Positions 8,534 to 16,196 of a DNA stretch of 32,118 bases are shown here, in pieces. Position numbers and translations under genes: made by a program. Source of the stretch: Lachnospiraceae bacterium (lineage in GTDB: Bacteria; Bacillota; Clostridia; Lachnospirales; Lachnospiraceae); NCBI GenBank assembly GCA_030536455.1, contig JAUNPZ010000003.1, positions 1-32,118 of the forward strand. The letters run 5' to 3'. Below the pieces are notes generated by a model, which saw only the letters and a list, made by a program, of their open reading frames with translations, searched no databases and was not told where the DNA came from. Each line of letters begins with the position of its first letter. Positions within the stretch are counted from its first letter, which is position 1.

Positions 8534-8586
8534 TTTTATTGCTTTAATTTTTTTAATTTTTAACGCGTTAAATTGCGTGAGATGAA

Positions 8587-8634
8587 AAAATATCCAAAAA
8601 GCACATCCGATTCGATGCATTTTTTGGATATTTT
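8587..8634 (-). terminator. Terminator after the phoR-like gene
   Basis: Long hairpin with arms AAAATATCCAAAAA (8587-8600) and TTTTTGGATATTTT (8621-8634) plus inner pairing GCA/TGC. On the minus strand it ends GGATATTTTTTC, about 20 bp past the kinase stop. Confidence 0.75.
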
Positions 8635-8655
8635 CCTGCTTTTGTCTTTTATCTG

Positions 8656-10071
8656 CTAGCGTGTGTTTGTCTCAGTTTCCTCCGATTCCATCGGAATGGC
8701 CACCACAAACTCCGTTCCCTCTTCCATCTTGGAATGCACCTGGATGGTCCCGTGATAGAAATTCACGATATGCTTCACGATAGAAAGCCCCAGTCCGGTG
8801 CCGCCCTGCTTCCGGCTCCGTCCCTTATCCACCCTGTAGAACCGTTCGAAAATCCGGTCCAGGGAATCCTCCGGGATGCCCATTCCATTATCGCGGACCT
8901 TCAGAATCAGCTGTCCGTCCTGCTCCCGCACCGTCACCCAGACCTGTCCGCCGGGATGGTTGTACTTCACCGCATTGGAAACCAGATTCATAAACAGCTC
9001 CCGGATCTGCTGGGGGTTGGCCCAGATGCTGACCGGAGGGCAGTCCGTGTGGAGAAATACCCCCTGTCCGGCCGCCATCGGCTCGATGGAATCCCGGACG
9101 TCCTGAAGGACCACCGCCACTCTCACCTGAGAAAAGGCCGTTTCCGCCTCCTTGGCCTCCAGCCTGGAAATCATCAGGATATCATTGATCAGGCTGGTCA
9201 TATGGACCGCCTCTTTTTTGATCCGGTGGATGAAATCCTTCTTCATGGCCTCGTCGGTGACGATGTCATTCTCCAAAAGCTCCGCATAGCCCTGGATAGA
9301 AGTAATCGGCGTCTTCAGCTCATGAGAGGCATTGCTGAAGAACTCCTGGCGGATCTTCCGCTCCTTCTCAATCTGATTCAGATATTCCCGCACATTCTGG
9401 GACATCTTAACCGTCGTGGTGCCGATTACATTAATCTCCGGGTAAGGACTGGGCGTAAAATGAAGCTCCATGGAATCTCCCCGCAGCTTCATCATCTCAT
9501 TTGACAAATCCCGGATCGGGCGGGTCACCGAGGATACCAGCCGGTCCGTCACGCTCAGGGAAGCCAGCACGGCCACCGCAAAGCTGAGCCAGGCGGCCGG
9601 AAGCAGCATGGGAAGATACTCCCGCATCCCGGAAAAGGGCACCGCAAGACGGAGAATCAGGTTATGATGGGCGGAGCGGCAGGCCACATACAGCATGGTC
9701 TGGTTCAGGGTGGACGAATGTCTTGTGGCATATCCCACTCCGTCCTGAAGCGCGGCCGCCACCTCCTCCCGCTCCAGATGGTTGTCCATGCCCTCCGCAT
9801 CCACTCCGGTATCGGCCGCCACCGTCCCGTCCTCGTAGATCAGAGTCAGGCGGTTATGGTTCACTCCGGTAATACCCGCCATCTTTTCAATCTGCTCCGG
9901 CAATCCCTTCTCATAATCCAGGATGCTGTCTATGGTTTCCAGGGTATACAGCATATTCTTTCTGGAGGTTTTTAACATCATGCTGCTGCTTACCACATAA
10001 AATATCACACTATTTAAAATCAACGCTGCCAGAAGAACCTGGACAAATTTCGCTAATATCGCTTTCCGCAA
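8656..10071 (-). CDS. phoR: PhoR-like sensor histidine kinase
   Basis: Membrane kinase partner of the adjacent PhoB-like regulator. Residues ~8-28 and ~153-173 are membrane segments flanking an extracellular sensor region; a HAMP-like stretch (SVTRPIRDLSNEM) follows. The H-box is FFSNASHELKTP with phospho-accepting His250, the N-box NLVSNAVKYN (Asn366), the G1 box DNGMGIP (394-400) and the G2 box GGTGLGLS (423-430). The length of 471 residues is usual for PhoR without an obvious large PAS domain. It begins 6 nt after the regulator stop and is the last gene of the cotransporter-regulator-kinase operon, ended by a hairpin. The phosphate role is inferred from the neighbours; a kinase like this could also sense envelope state. 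Confidence 0.9.
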   Translation of the reverse strand: MRKAILAKFVQVLLAALILNSVIFYVVSSSMMLKTSRKNMLYTLETIDSILDYEKGLPEQIEKMAGITGVNHNRLTLIYEDGTVAADTGVDAEGMDNHLEREEVAAALQDGVGYATRHSSTLNQTMLYVACRSAHHNLILRLAVPFSGMREYLPMLLPAAWLSFAVAVLASLSVTDRLVSSVTRPIRDLSNEMMKLRGDSMELHFTPSPYPEINVIGTTTVKMSQNVREYLNQIEKERKIRQEFFSNASHELKTPITSIQGYAELLENDIVTDEAMKKDFIHRIKKEAVHMTSLINDILMISRLEAKEAETAFSQVRVAVVLQDVRDSIEPMAAGQGVFLHTDCPPVSIWANPQQIRELFMNLVSNAVKYNHPGGQVWVTVREQDGQLILKVRDNGMGIPEDSLDRIFERFYRVDKGRSRKQGGTGLGLSIVKHIVNFYHGTIQVHSKMEEGTEFVVAIPMESEETETNTR

Positions 10072-10077
10072 AGTCCG

Positions 10078-10758
10078 TTACCTCACCAGCCGGTAGCCTA
10101 CACCGCGAACGGTCTTGATGCAGGTGCCGCCTTCCTCTCCCAGCTTCTGGCGCAGGGTCCGGATGTGCATATCCAGCGTCCTGGTCTCTCCGTCATAGCC
10201 GTAGCCCCAGATCTGATTCAAGAGCTCATCCCTGGTCACTACCCTGGACTGATGCTCCATCAGGTATACTAAAAGTTCATATTCCTTCAGCGTCAGCTCC
10301 ACCTTCGTTCCCTCAAAGGAGACCTCGCGGACCTTCTTGTCCACCTCGATTCCTCCGAAGGACAATCTGGTGCTCTCCTCCGCCTGCTTGCTCGCGCGCC
10401 GCAGCAGGCTCCGGATTCTGGCCGAAAGCTCCAGCACGCCGAAGGGCTTCACCATGTAATCGTCTGCACCGCAGTCCAGACCCACCACCTTGTCCAGCTC
10501 TTTCTCCTTGGCTGTCAGCACGATGATAGGAAGATGACGCACATTCTCCGTCTGCCGGATTTTCTTGATCGCCGTGATTCCGTCCATTCCCGGAAGCATC
10601 CAGTCGAAAATGGCCAGATCCGGGACCGACTCCTGCATCCGCAAAAGTCCCTCCTCTGCCGTCTCAAAGGCCTCCGCCTCGTAGCCGAAGCCCTCCAGCG
10701 CGATTTTCAGCAGGTTACGGATATTCTCATCATCTTCAATCACATAAATTCGTTCCAT
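10078..10758 (-). CDS. phoB: PhoB/PhoP-like OmpR-family response regulator
   Basis: Two-domain transcription regulator. The receiver (1-~120) has the acidic pocket EDDE (9-12), phospho-accepting Asp52 in IFDWMLPGMDG, the switch Thr82 in VLTAKE and Lys104 in MVKPF. The C-terminal winged helix (~130-226) has the OmpR pattern LTLKEYELLVYLM and the recognition region RTLDMHIRTLRQKLG, ending GVGYRLVR. AGAGGTG precedes the ATG. It is 14 nt after the Na/Pi cotransporter gene and 6 nt before the kinase gene, so all three should be co-transcribed. It probably acts at 11-bp direct repeats such as those at 12485-12546, giving autoregulation. Phosphate control is an inference from context. Confidence 0.92.
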   Translation of the reverse strand: MERIYVIEDDENIRNLLKIALEGFGYEAEAFETAEEGLLRMQESVPDLAIFDWMLPGMDGITAIKKIRQTENVRHLPIIVLTAKEKELDKVVGLDCGADDYMVKPFGVLELSARIRSLLRRASKQAEESTRLSFGGIEVDKKVREVSFEGTKVELTLKEYELLVYLMEHQSRVVTRDELLNQIWGYGYDGETRTLDMHIRTLRQKLGEEGGTCIKTVRGVGYRLVR

Positions 10759-10772
10759 TCTGCACCTCTTTT

Positions 10773-12431
10773 TTACATTTCGTCCCGCACATAGCCGGCG
10801 ATATTCAACGCATGGTCAGATACCCGCTCCAGATTGCCGATGGCATCCAGGAAGATCACGCCGTTCTCGGCCTTGCACAGATTGTTGGAAAGACGTTCGA
10901 TGTGGCGCTCTCTTAAATCCTCCTCCAGATTATCCACTTCCTCCTCGGACTGCACCACCTGGCGCACCTCCACCATATCGTGAAGCTCTCTGGCCTTGAT
11001 GGCATGCTCCACGCTGGCGATAGCGGTCTGGATGATTTCCTGGAGTTCATCGTGCGCTTCCTGAGAAAACGTAATCTGTCCGTTAATCCTGTTTTCGGCC
11101 AGCTCCGCCAGGTTCTGGCTGTGGTCGCCGATCCGCTCGATATCGCTGACGGTATAGAACAGGTTCTTTACCAGAAGATGCTGGTCCTCATTCAGAGACA
11201 GGTTATTGATCTTAACCAGGTAATCCGTCAGCATTTCCTGCATGTGATCGATGATTTTCTCATTCTTCATAACCTCATCCGTCTCGAACTGACTGCCCTC
11301 AAGCAGCGCCTCCCCGGCAATCTTTAAATTCATAAGAGCCGTCTGGCCCATGCGCACAACTTCATTTTCCACATGCTCAATGGCAAAGGAAGGGGTCTCC
11401 AGAATACGGCTGTCCAGATGCCGGTTCATCTCCTCCTCCACATCGGAAACATCCTGTCCCTTCTTCTTCTCCTTCACAAACACATAGGAAAGCTTTACCA
11501 GCAGGGACGCAAATGGGAACAATATAATGGTATTGGTCACGTTAAACACGGTATGGAACACGGAAATCTCCACACTGTTGATGGTGGAGGAGGCCAGTTC
11601 CGGACGGGCCAGGAATACCACAAACATCAGCACACCGAAGATAACCGCGCCGATGCAGTTAAACATCAGATGGATGGCAGCCGCTCTTTTTGCCGTCTTA
11701 TGGGCGCCGATACTGGATAACAGCGCCGTCACACAGGTACCGATGTTCTGGCCCAGGGTGATAAAGATGGCGGACTGCCAGTTTACCATGCCGTTTAATG
11801 CAAGAGTCTGCAGAATACCCACCGAAGCGGAGGAACTCTGGATGATGGCGGTTACCACCGCACCGGTCAGGATTCCCAGAATCGGATTTCTTCCCAGCAC
11901 GGAAAATGCCTGGGCAAAAATCGGAGCATCCCGATAAGGCTTGATGGACGAGGACATGAAATCCAAGCCAATGAACAACAGACCGAAGCCGATTAAGATT
12001 TCACCAATCTGCTTCTTTTTGGAATCCTTGGCAAACATGGTAACGCCTGCGCCGATTCCCACTAAAACCGGAGCAAAAAATTCCGGCTTCATCATCTCGC
12101 CCCACTCACTCATGGACACAATCCAGCTGGTAACGGTGGTACCGATGTTGGCTCCCATGATGATTCCCACTGCCTGTGTCAGATTAATAATGCCTGCATT
12201 TACAAAGCCGACTACCATGACCGTGGTAGCGGATGAGCTCTGAATGATCGCAGTGATTCCGGCGCCGACTAAAACGCCTAACAGCTTGTTGGATGTCAGC
12301 ACACCTAAAAGCTGCTGCATCCGGCTTCCTGCTGATTTCTGCAGGCCGTCTGCCATGGCGTTCATGCCGTATAAAAACATGCCTAAACCGCCAATGAACT
12401 GAAACAAAACACCAATTGCTTCGACTGTCAT
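10773..12431 (-). CDS. Na/Pi cotransporter family protein with C-terminal PhoU-like domain
   Basis: Predicted sodium-coupled inorganic phosphate transporter of the NptA/YjbB family. The membrane half carries two inverted repeats, each with the family's QSSS signature (residues 64-67 in IIQSSSATT and 198-201 in IIQSSSASV), and GxNIGT motifs (94-98, 229-232). After about residue 345 comes a helical PhoU-like domain, a fusion common in Firmicutes and thought to limit uptake. The start at 12431 is set by TAGGAGG 6 nt upstream; the longer reading begins inside a small leader hairpin. It heads an operon with the PhoB- and PhoR-like genes, behind a repeat array resembling a Pho box, so phosphate scavenging is likely. 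Confidence 0.92.
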   Translation of the reverse strand: MTVEAIGVLFQFIGGLGMFLYGMNAMADGLQKSAGSRMQQLLGVLTSNKLLGVLVGAGITAIIQSSSATTVMVVGFVNAGIINLTQAVGIIMGANIGTTVTSWIVSMSEWGEMMKPEFFAPVLVGIGAGVTMFAKDSKKKQIGEILIGFGLLFIGLDFMSSSIKPYRDAPIFAQAFSVLGRNPILGILTGAVVTAIIQSSSASVGILQTLALNGMVNWQSAIFITLGQNIGTCVTALLSSIGAHKTAKRAAAIHLMFNCIGAVIFGVLMFVVFLARPELASSTINSVEISVFHTVFNVTNTIILFPFASLLVKLSYVFVKEKKKGQDVSDVEEEMNRHLDSRILETPSFAIEHVENEVVRMGQTALMNLKIAGEALLEGSQFETDEVMKNEKIIDHMQEMLTDYLVKINNLSLNEDQHLLVKNLFYTVSDIERIGDHSQNLAELAENRINGQITFSQEAHDELQEIIQTAIASVEHAIKARELHDMVEVRQVVQSEEEVDNLEEDLRERHIERLSNNLCKAENGVIFLDAIGNLERVSDHALNIAGYVRDEM

Positions 12432-12484
12432 CTTCTTCCTCCTACGTATCCCCTTGGGCATACTTTGCTTATTTTTTCTTCTCT

Positions 12485-12546
12485 ATGTAAACAGCATAGC
12501 AAAGTCATGTAAAATCAACCACATGAGAATGTAAAATCTATGTAAA
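12485..12546 (-). promoter_or_regulatory. Pho-box-like array of TTTACAT direct repeats
   Basis: On the minus strand TTTACAT occurs at 12540-12546, 12529-12535, 12507-12513 and 12485-12491, offsets 0, 11, 33 and 55 bp, all in one 11-bp register. Firmicute PhoP boxes are TTAACA-like repeats with this period. A possible extended -10, TGCTATGCT, lies within the array (~12496-12504). The next gene downstream is the Na/Pi-phoB-phoR operon. Confidence 0.65.
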
Positions 12547-12551
12547 ATTTT

Positions 12552-13556
12552 TTACAGAATCTCTTTGTATACCCGAAGTACATTCTTATGGAATACCGCC
12601 TCGATTTCTCCGATGGTGAAGCCTTCCCGCTCCATCTCCTCTGCCAGACGCTGCATCTGGGAGGCGTCTGCCACCTCCACCTCATTGCTGATTCCGTCAA
12701 AATCCGTTCCCAGGCCGATGACGCCGATTCCGCCCACCTGCTTCATGTGCTTCATGTGGCGGATCATATCCTTTAAGTAGGAGCAGCCCTCCTCCTTCGA
12801 ATCATCCTCCCGCAGAAAGGCAGCGCAGAAATTAATTCCGGCCACTCCGCCCCGCTCCGCCAGGGCTTTGAGCATCTCATCCGTCAGGTTCCGCGGATGG
12901 GAGCTTAAGCTGCGGCAGTTGGAATGGCTGGCCACGAACGGCTTCTTCGAATAGCGGAACACATCCCAGATTCCCGCGTCGTTCAGATGGGAGATGTCAA
13001 CCACCATGCCCAGACGCTCCATCTCCTCCACAAAGGCGATTCCCGTCTCCGTCAGGCCGTGAACCGTATCCGGAACCACGATTTCCTCTCCCGGCGCAAT
13101 CTCCTTCGTCGCGTTGGGCCATGCCAGCTCATTCTGGAAATTCCAGGTCAGCGTCATCATCCGGGCGCCCAGCTCATAGAGAATCCGGAGATAGGACAGC
13201 TTGCCCTGGCATACGCCGCCCTCCTCCACCGTCAGAAGGGCCGACAGCTTCCCCTCGCTCCAGTTCTTTTCGATGTCTTCGTAGCTTTTCACAATTCCGA
13301 TTTTGTCCTCATTGGCCCTCATTTCCGTAAAAAAGGTGTCAGCCAGCCGGATGCAGTGCTCAAAGGGCCGTCCCTTGGTGCTGTCCAGCCGGGTATACAG
13401 GGCAAAATTCTGCAGGCCGTAGCCGCCCGCCTCCATCTTATCCAGGGTCACATGAAGACCGCAGTCTCTGATGGACTTGGTTCCGCCCTCCTCATGGTCC
13501 TTTAAAAGTTCTGCGATGGTATCGCAGTGCATGTCAATTACTCGAATTGGTTTCAT
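12552..13556 (-). CDS. Membrane-dipeptidase-like (M19) zinc dipeptidase
   Basis: A binuclear zinc dipeptidase of the renal dipeptidase family (peptidase M19), usually acting on L-X or L-D dipeptides. Metal ligands are recognisable: His10 and Asp12 in IDMHCDT, Glu112 in VEEGG, His190 in DISHLN, His211 in ASHSN; Asp285 in GTDFDG is the catalytic acid. At 334 residues it is full length. There is no signal peptide, so it should act in the cytoplasm, perhaps on peptides from wall turnover or uptake. It is the last gene of the pgsA-GNAT-transglutaminase operon, 53 bp after the previous stop, with AGGAAAGGA upstream. No terminator hairpin separates it from the Pho-type promoter downstream. Confidence 0.92.
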   Translation of the reverse strand: MKPIRVIDMHCDTIAELLKDHEEGGTKSIRDCGLHVTLDKMEAGGYGLQNFALYTRLDSTKGRPFEHCIRLADTFFTEMRANEDKIGIVKSYEDIEKNWSEGKLSALLTVEEGGVCQGKLSYLRILYELGARMMTLTWNFQNELAWPNATKEIAPGEEIVVPDTVHGLTETGIAFVEEMERLGMVVDISHLNDAGIWDVFRYSKKPFVASHSNCRSLSSHPRNLTDEMLKALAERGGVAGINFCAAFLREDDSKEEGCSYLKDMIRHMKHMKQVGGIGVIGLGTDFDGISNEVEVADASQMQRLAEEMEREGFTIGEIEAVFHKNVLRVYKEIL

Positions 13557-13609
13557 TTTATTCAGTCCTTTCCTGGGATTTTTCTTTTTTTCTATTTTAT
13601 TTTATATGC

Positions 13610-14632
13610 TTATTCCGATGCGGATTCCCCCTCATTGGCCTCCTCCAGCGTCACTTCCTCTGCCGGCCGGCCCGGCTCGTAGGTCACATGAATGACCGCC
13701 TGGGGCCAGTTTAACCGGACTCTGGCATACTTCTCCTTCTGCCTTCCGGCCTGCTCCAGCACCTTTAAAAGTTCCTCCAGCACCGGTCTGGTCAGATAAC
13801 CGCCCCTCCAGTGAAACAAAAATGGCTTTCCCTTCTTTGCCGCCTGGAGCGCGCGCTTTCCCACCTCTTCCATCCGGGTGAAGGAAAGCTTTTTCTCTTT
13901 ATAATAAAAGTGGTCCCCGTCCCCGCATGGCGGAACCGGATAAATCACTGGCTCATGGTCCCGGAAAATCCGCTCATCATTCAGATTATAGTAATCATAC
14001 CGGATTTCCTTCCCGTCTCCCAGACTGTTGTCGAAGGTCGCGTCCAGATGATACCAGGTTTTTCCGATGCGGATAACATTCCAGGCATGCCGGTACTTAA
14101 TCTTTTTCTCCGGATTTGCATCGGAAATGGCGATGATGCACCAGATTCCAAGCTGGTCGCAGAGGATCTTCACCGTCTTGGCAATTCCCTCGCATACGCC
14201 CACGCCCTGCCCCAGGGGGCCGATGATTTCATGGGAATAGGCCTTCTTCAGCTTGTCATAGCGGACATTGCCGCAGATAAAATCGTGAATGTAGGTTTCC
14301 TTCTCCGGCTCCGTCATATTCTGGGCCGGGCGGACCAGCTTGGAAATCCTGGCTTCCATTGCCTTCTGATGCTCCTTGATCTTTCCCTTCTCGAACAGAT
14401 ACTCCGGGAACATCTCCGCCCTGCTTCCATCGGGGTAAAACCGGTAGCGGAAGCCGCCTGCGTAAAAAATCTCCGGACAGTCCAGCCGGAGCTTGAAAAA
14501 AATATCGGTCAGCTCCCGGTTTTCCAGAAGGGGAACCGGAAAGGAGACCGCCTGTGACAAAAGACCGCATTTCATGGCGCGGTAAGCCGCCTGATGGGCC
14601 TTCGTCATCTGATTGTAATAATAAGGCTCCAT
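13610..14632 (-). CDS. Transglutaminase-fold (papain-like) protein
   Basis: A cytoplasmic protein with a transglutaminase-like core in its middle. From the start at 14632 (340 residues) the Cys-His-Asp triad is Cys147 in GVGVCEGIAK, His182 in YRHAWNVI and Asp197 in HLDATFDNS, in the usual order and spacing for PF01841. No signal peptide or membrane segment is seen. The N-terminal ~100 residues and the C-terminal third (KRALQAAKKGKPF.. onward) match nothing I recognise. The start was chosen because this ATG is 4 nt after the GNAT stop, with GGGGGT before it, which suggests translational coupling; the longer reading overlaps the GNAT gene. Bacterial members are usually proteases or structural relatives rather than cross-linkers. 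Substrate unknown. Confidence 0.85.
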   Translation of the reverse strand: MEPYYYNQMTKAHQAAYRAMKCGLLSQAVSFPVPLLENRELTDIFFKLRLDCPEIFYAGGFRYRFYPDGSRAEMFPEYLFEKGKIKEHQKAMEARISKLVRPAQNMTEPEKETYIHDFICGNVRYDKLKKAYSHEIIGPLGQGVGVCEGIAKTVKILCDQLGIWCIIAISDANPEKKIKYRHAWNVIRIGKTWYHLDATFDNSLGDGKEIRYDYYNLNDERIFRDHEPVIYPVPPCGDGDHFYYKEKKLSFTRMEEVGKRALQAAKKGKPFLFHWRGGYLTRPVLEELLKVLEQAGRQKEKYARVRLNWPQAVIHVTYEPGRPAEEVTLEEANEGESASE

Positions 14633-14636
14633 GATG

Positions 14637-15404
14637 TCAATACCCCCGGATTTCATAAGCGTCGTAAGCATAGTCAAACTGATACCCCAGCTTTTCGGCC
14701 AGGGCCTTCGACCAGAGATTATGGGCATCCCAGCTTGGATACCAGTTCCGTCTCCGGCATTCCAGAATCAGCCCCGCCCCGCAGGCGCAGGCCAGTCCCT
14801 GCCTCCGGTACTCCTCTTTCGTATCAATCTCCACTTCGATTCCGCCGTGGTAGGACGAATACGAGGATGCGCCGGATACCAGCTCCCCGTTTTTTAACAC
14901 GGCCACTCCAAGGCCGAATCTTTGATAGCTTTCATACTCCGGAAACTGCGATACCAGATCCCGGCTCCACTCCCGGCTCCGGCACTGTTCAAATAAACCG
15001 CTTCCAATCCGCTCCATGGTATATCCTTCCGGAATGCGCCGGGCCATCTCCCGAAGCCGTTTCTCATCGAACCCTTTCGGGTCCTTTTTGAACGCATACC
15101 GGGTCCTTAATACGGCTTTCTCTCCCCAGCAGGCTTTTATCATCCGCTTCCAGTCTTCATTCTGCCCAATCATCAGAATAAAATCCGGGGTGCCGCCCTC
15201 CAGCCTCAGCCGGACCAGGCTTTCCTCCGGCTCTCCTGCCAGGAATAAAAAATCCCCCAGAAAAGCGGCCGCCGAAACCGGGTTCTCCAAAGAGTCCCCG
15301 TAGATTTCTCCCATTACTCCCTGCAGGCAGGACCAGATTATGGTCTCCTGCCAGCCGGCAAACAGCGGGGCCGCCCGGCCGGGCTCCTGTAATTTCACTG
15401 CCAT
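14637..15404 (-). CDS. GNAT-family N-acetyltransferase
   Basis: Acetyl-CoA-dependent acetyltransferase of the GNAT superfamily, resembling the PF12746 type. The acetyl-CoA motif A is seen near the C-terminus as EEYRRQGLACACGAGLI, preceded by strand GGIEVEIDT and followed by WYPSWDAHNLWSKALAEKLGYQF, the typical motif B with a late Asn and the terminal Y/F. The first ~140 residues form a separate, poorly conserved domain. AGGAAG precedes the ATG. It is 30 bp after the pgsA-like gene and is probably coupled to the transglutaminase-fold gene. The acceptor amine is unknown. Confidence 0.85.
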   Translation of the reverse strand: MAVKLQEPGRAAPLFAGWQETIIWSCLQGVMGEIYGDSLENPVSAAAFLGDFLFLAGEPEESLVRLRLEGGTPDFILMIGQNEDWKRMIKACWGEKAVLRTRYAFKKDPKGFDEKRLREMARRIPEGYTMERIGSGLFEQCRSREWSRDLVSQFPEYESYQRFGLGVAVLKNGELVSGASSYSSYHGGIEVEIDTKEEYRRQGLACACGAGLILECRRRNWYPSWDAHNLWSKALAEKLGYQFDYAYDAYEIRGY

Positions 15405-15434
15405 TTTCTTCCTGTCCTTTCCATCCGCGCTTCT

Positions 15435-16034
15435 TTACCGCTCTCCCCTTATCGCCTTCAGGTTCCGGCTTCCGTAAAGGAACAGGGAAACCGCCATCAT
15501 TGCGATGCAGACAGCTATCAATGCATTCGACACCGCCGCCGGAATCTCGTACCAGATCACATGCACCAGAATCATCCCGTGAATCAGGCAGGTGGCCGCC
15601 TTTCCGTGCCAGTCCGCCCCGAACACCTGACCGGTCTTCCGGATGACCAGATATCCGGTAATCCCGTCAAACAGCTCCTTGCCAATCAGAAGCGCCAGCG
15701 GAATCACCATCAAAGGGAAATGCATCACCAGGCAGAACAGCATCGCCGCCTGGGTCAGCTTATCCGCGATGGGGTCCAGCACCTTCCCCACGTTGCTGAT
15801 CATATGAAAATGTCTTGCGATATAGCCGTCTGTCACATCCGTCACACCGGACAGAATCAGCACACATCCGGTCCCGATGTAATTCTGCCGGACGCAGTAC
15901 AGCCAGACAAACAGCGGAATCAGACAGAGCCGAAAGGCGGAAAGCAGGTTGGGAATGGTCAGTATCTTATGCTCATATGGATTTTCCGGCGGGCTGTCCG
16001 CCGCTTTGCACTTGTTTTTATTCTTCTCACCCAT
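15435..16034 (-). CDS. pgsA: CDP-alcohol phosphatidyltransferase (PgsA-like)
   Basis: Integral membrane enzyme that replaces CMP in a CDP-lipid by an alcohol; by similarity of layout the likely product is phosphatidylglycerol phosphate. The family signature D-x2-DG-x2-AR-x8-G-x3-D-x3-D is complete: Asp66, Asp69, Gly70, Ala73, Arg74, Gly83, Asp87 and Asp91. About five or six membrane segments follow a hydrophilic Lys-rich N-terminus. GGGGGAT lies upstream of the ATG, and a good promoter (16070-16098) drives it as first gene of a four-gene operon. The chromosome may carry another pgsA, so this copy could use glycerol phosphate, inositol phosphate or a second phospholipid; sequence alone does not decide. 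Confidence 0.88.
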   Translation of the reverse strand: MGEKNKNKCKAADSPPENPYEHKILTIPNLLSAFRLCLIPLFVWLYCVRQNYIGTGCVLILSGVTDVTDGYIARHFHMISNVGKVLDPIADKLTQAAMLFCLVMHFPLMVIPLALLIGKELFDGITGYLVIRKTGQVFGADWHGKAATCLIHGMILVHVIWYEIPAAVSNALIAVCIAMMAVSLFLYGSRNLKAIRGER

Positions 16035-16069
16035 TCAGAATCCCCCGTTTCTTCCCTCTATCTAAACCT

Positions 16070-16098
16070 AGGATAGCCCGAAATCCGGTGTCCGTCAA
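16070..16098 (-). promoter_or_regulatory. Sigma-A promoter of the pgsA-like operon
   Basis: -35 TTGACG (16093-16098), 17-nt spacer, -10 TATCCT (16070-16075). The expected start site lies about 30 bp before the pgsA-like ATG. Confidence 0.75.
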
Positions 16099-16117
16099 GA
16101 ACATTCGCTCCCAGATG

Positions 16118-16168
16118 AAAAGAAGATGCTGCCATCGTGACTTTCTCACAGCGGCACCATCTTCTTTT
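16118..16168 (-). terminator. Terminator after the esterase gene
   Basis: Arms AAAAGAAGATG (16118-16128) and CATCTTCTTTT (16158-16168), extended inside by TGCC/GGCA after one mismatch. On the minus strand the descending arm ends CTTCTTTTC. It separates the glycoside cluster from the pgsA-like operon. Confidence 0.65.
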
Positions 16169-16196
16169 ACCGGATTATTTTGTTCCATCCATTTCT

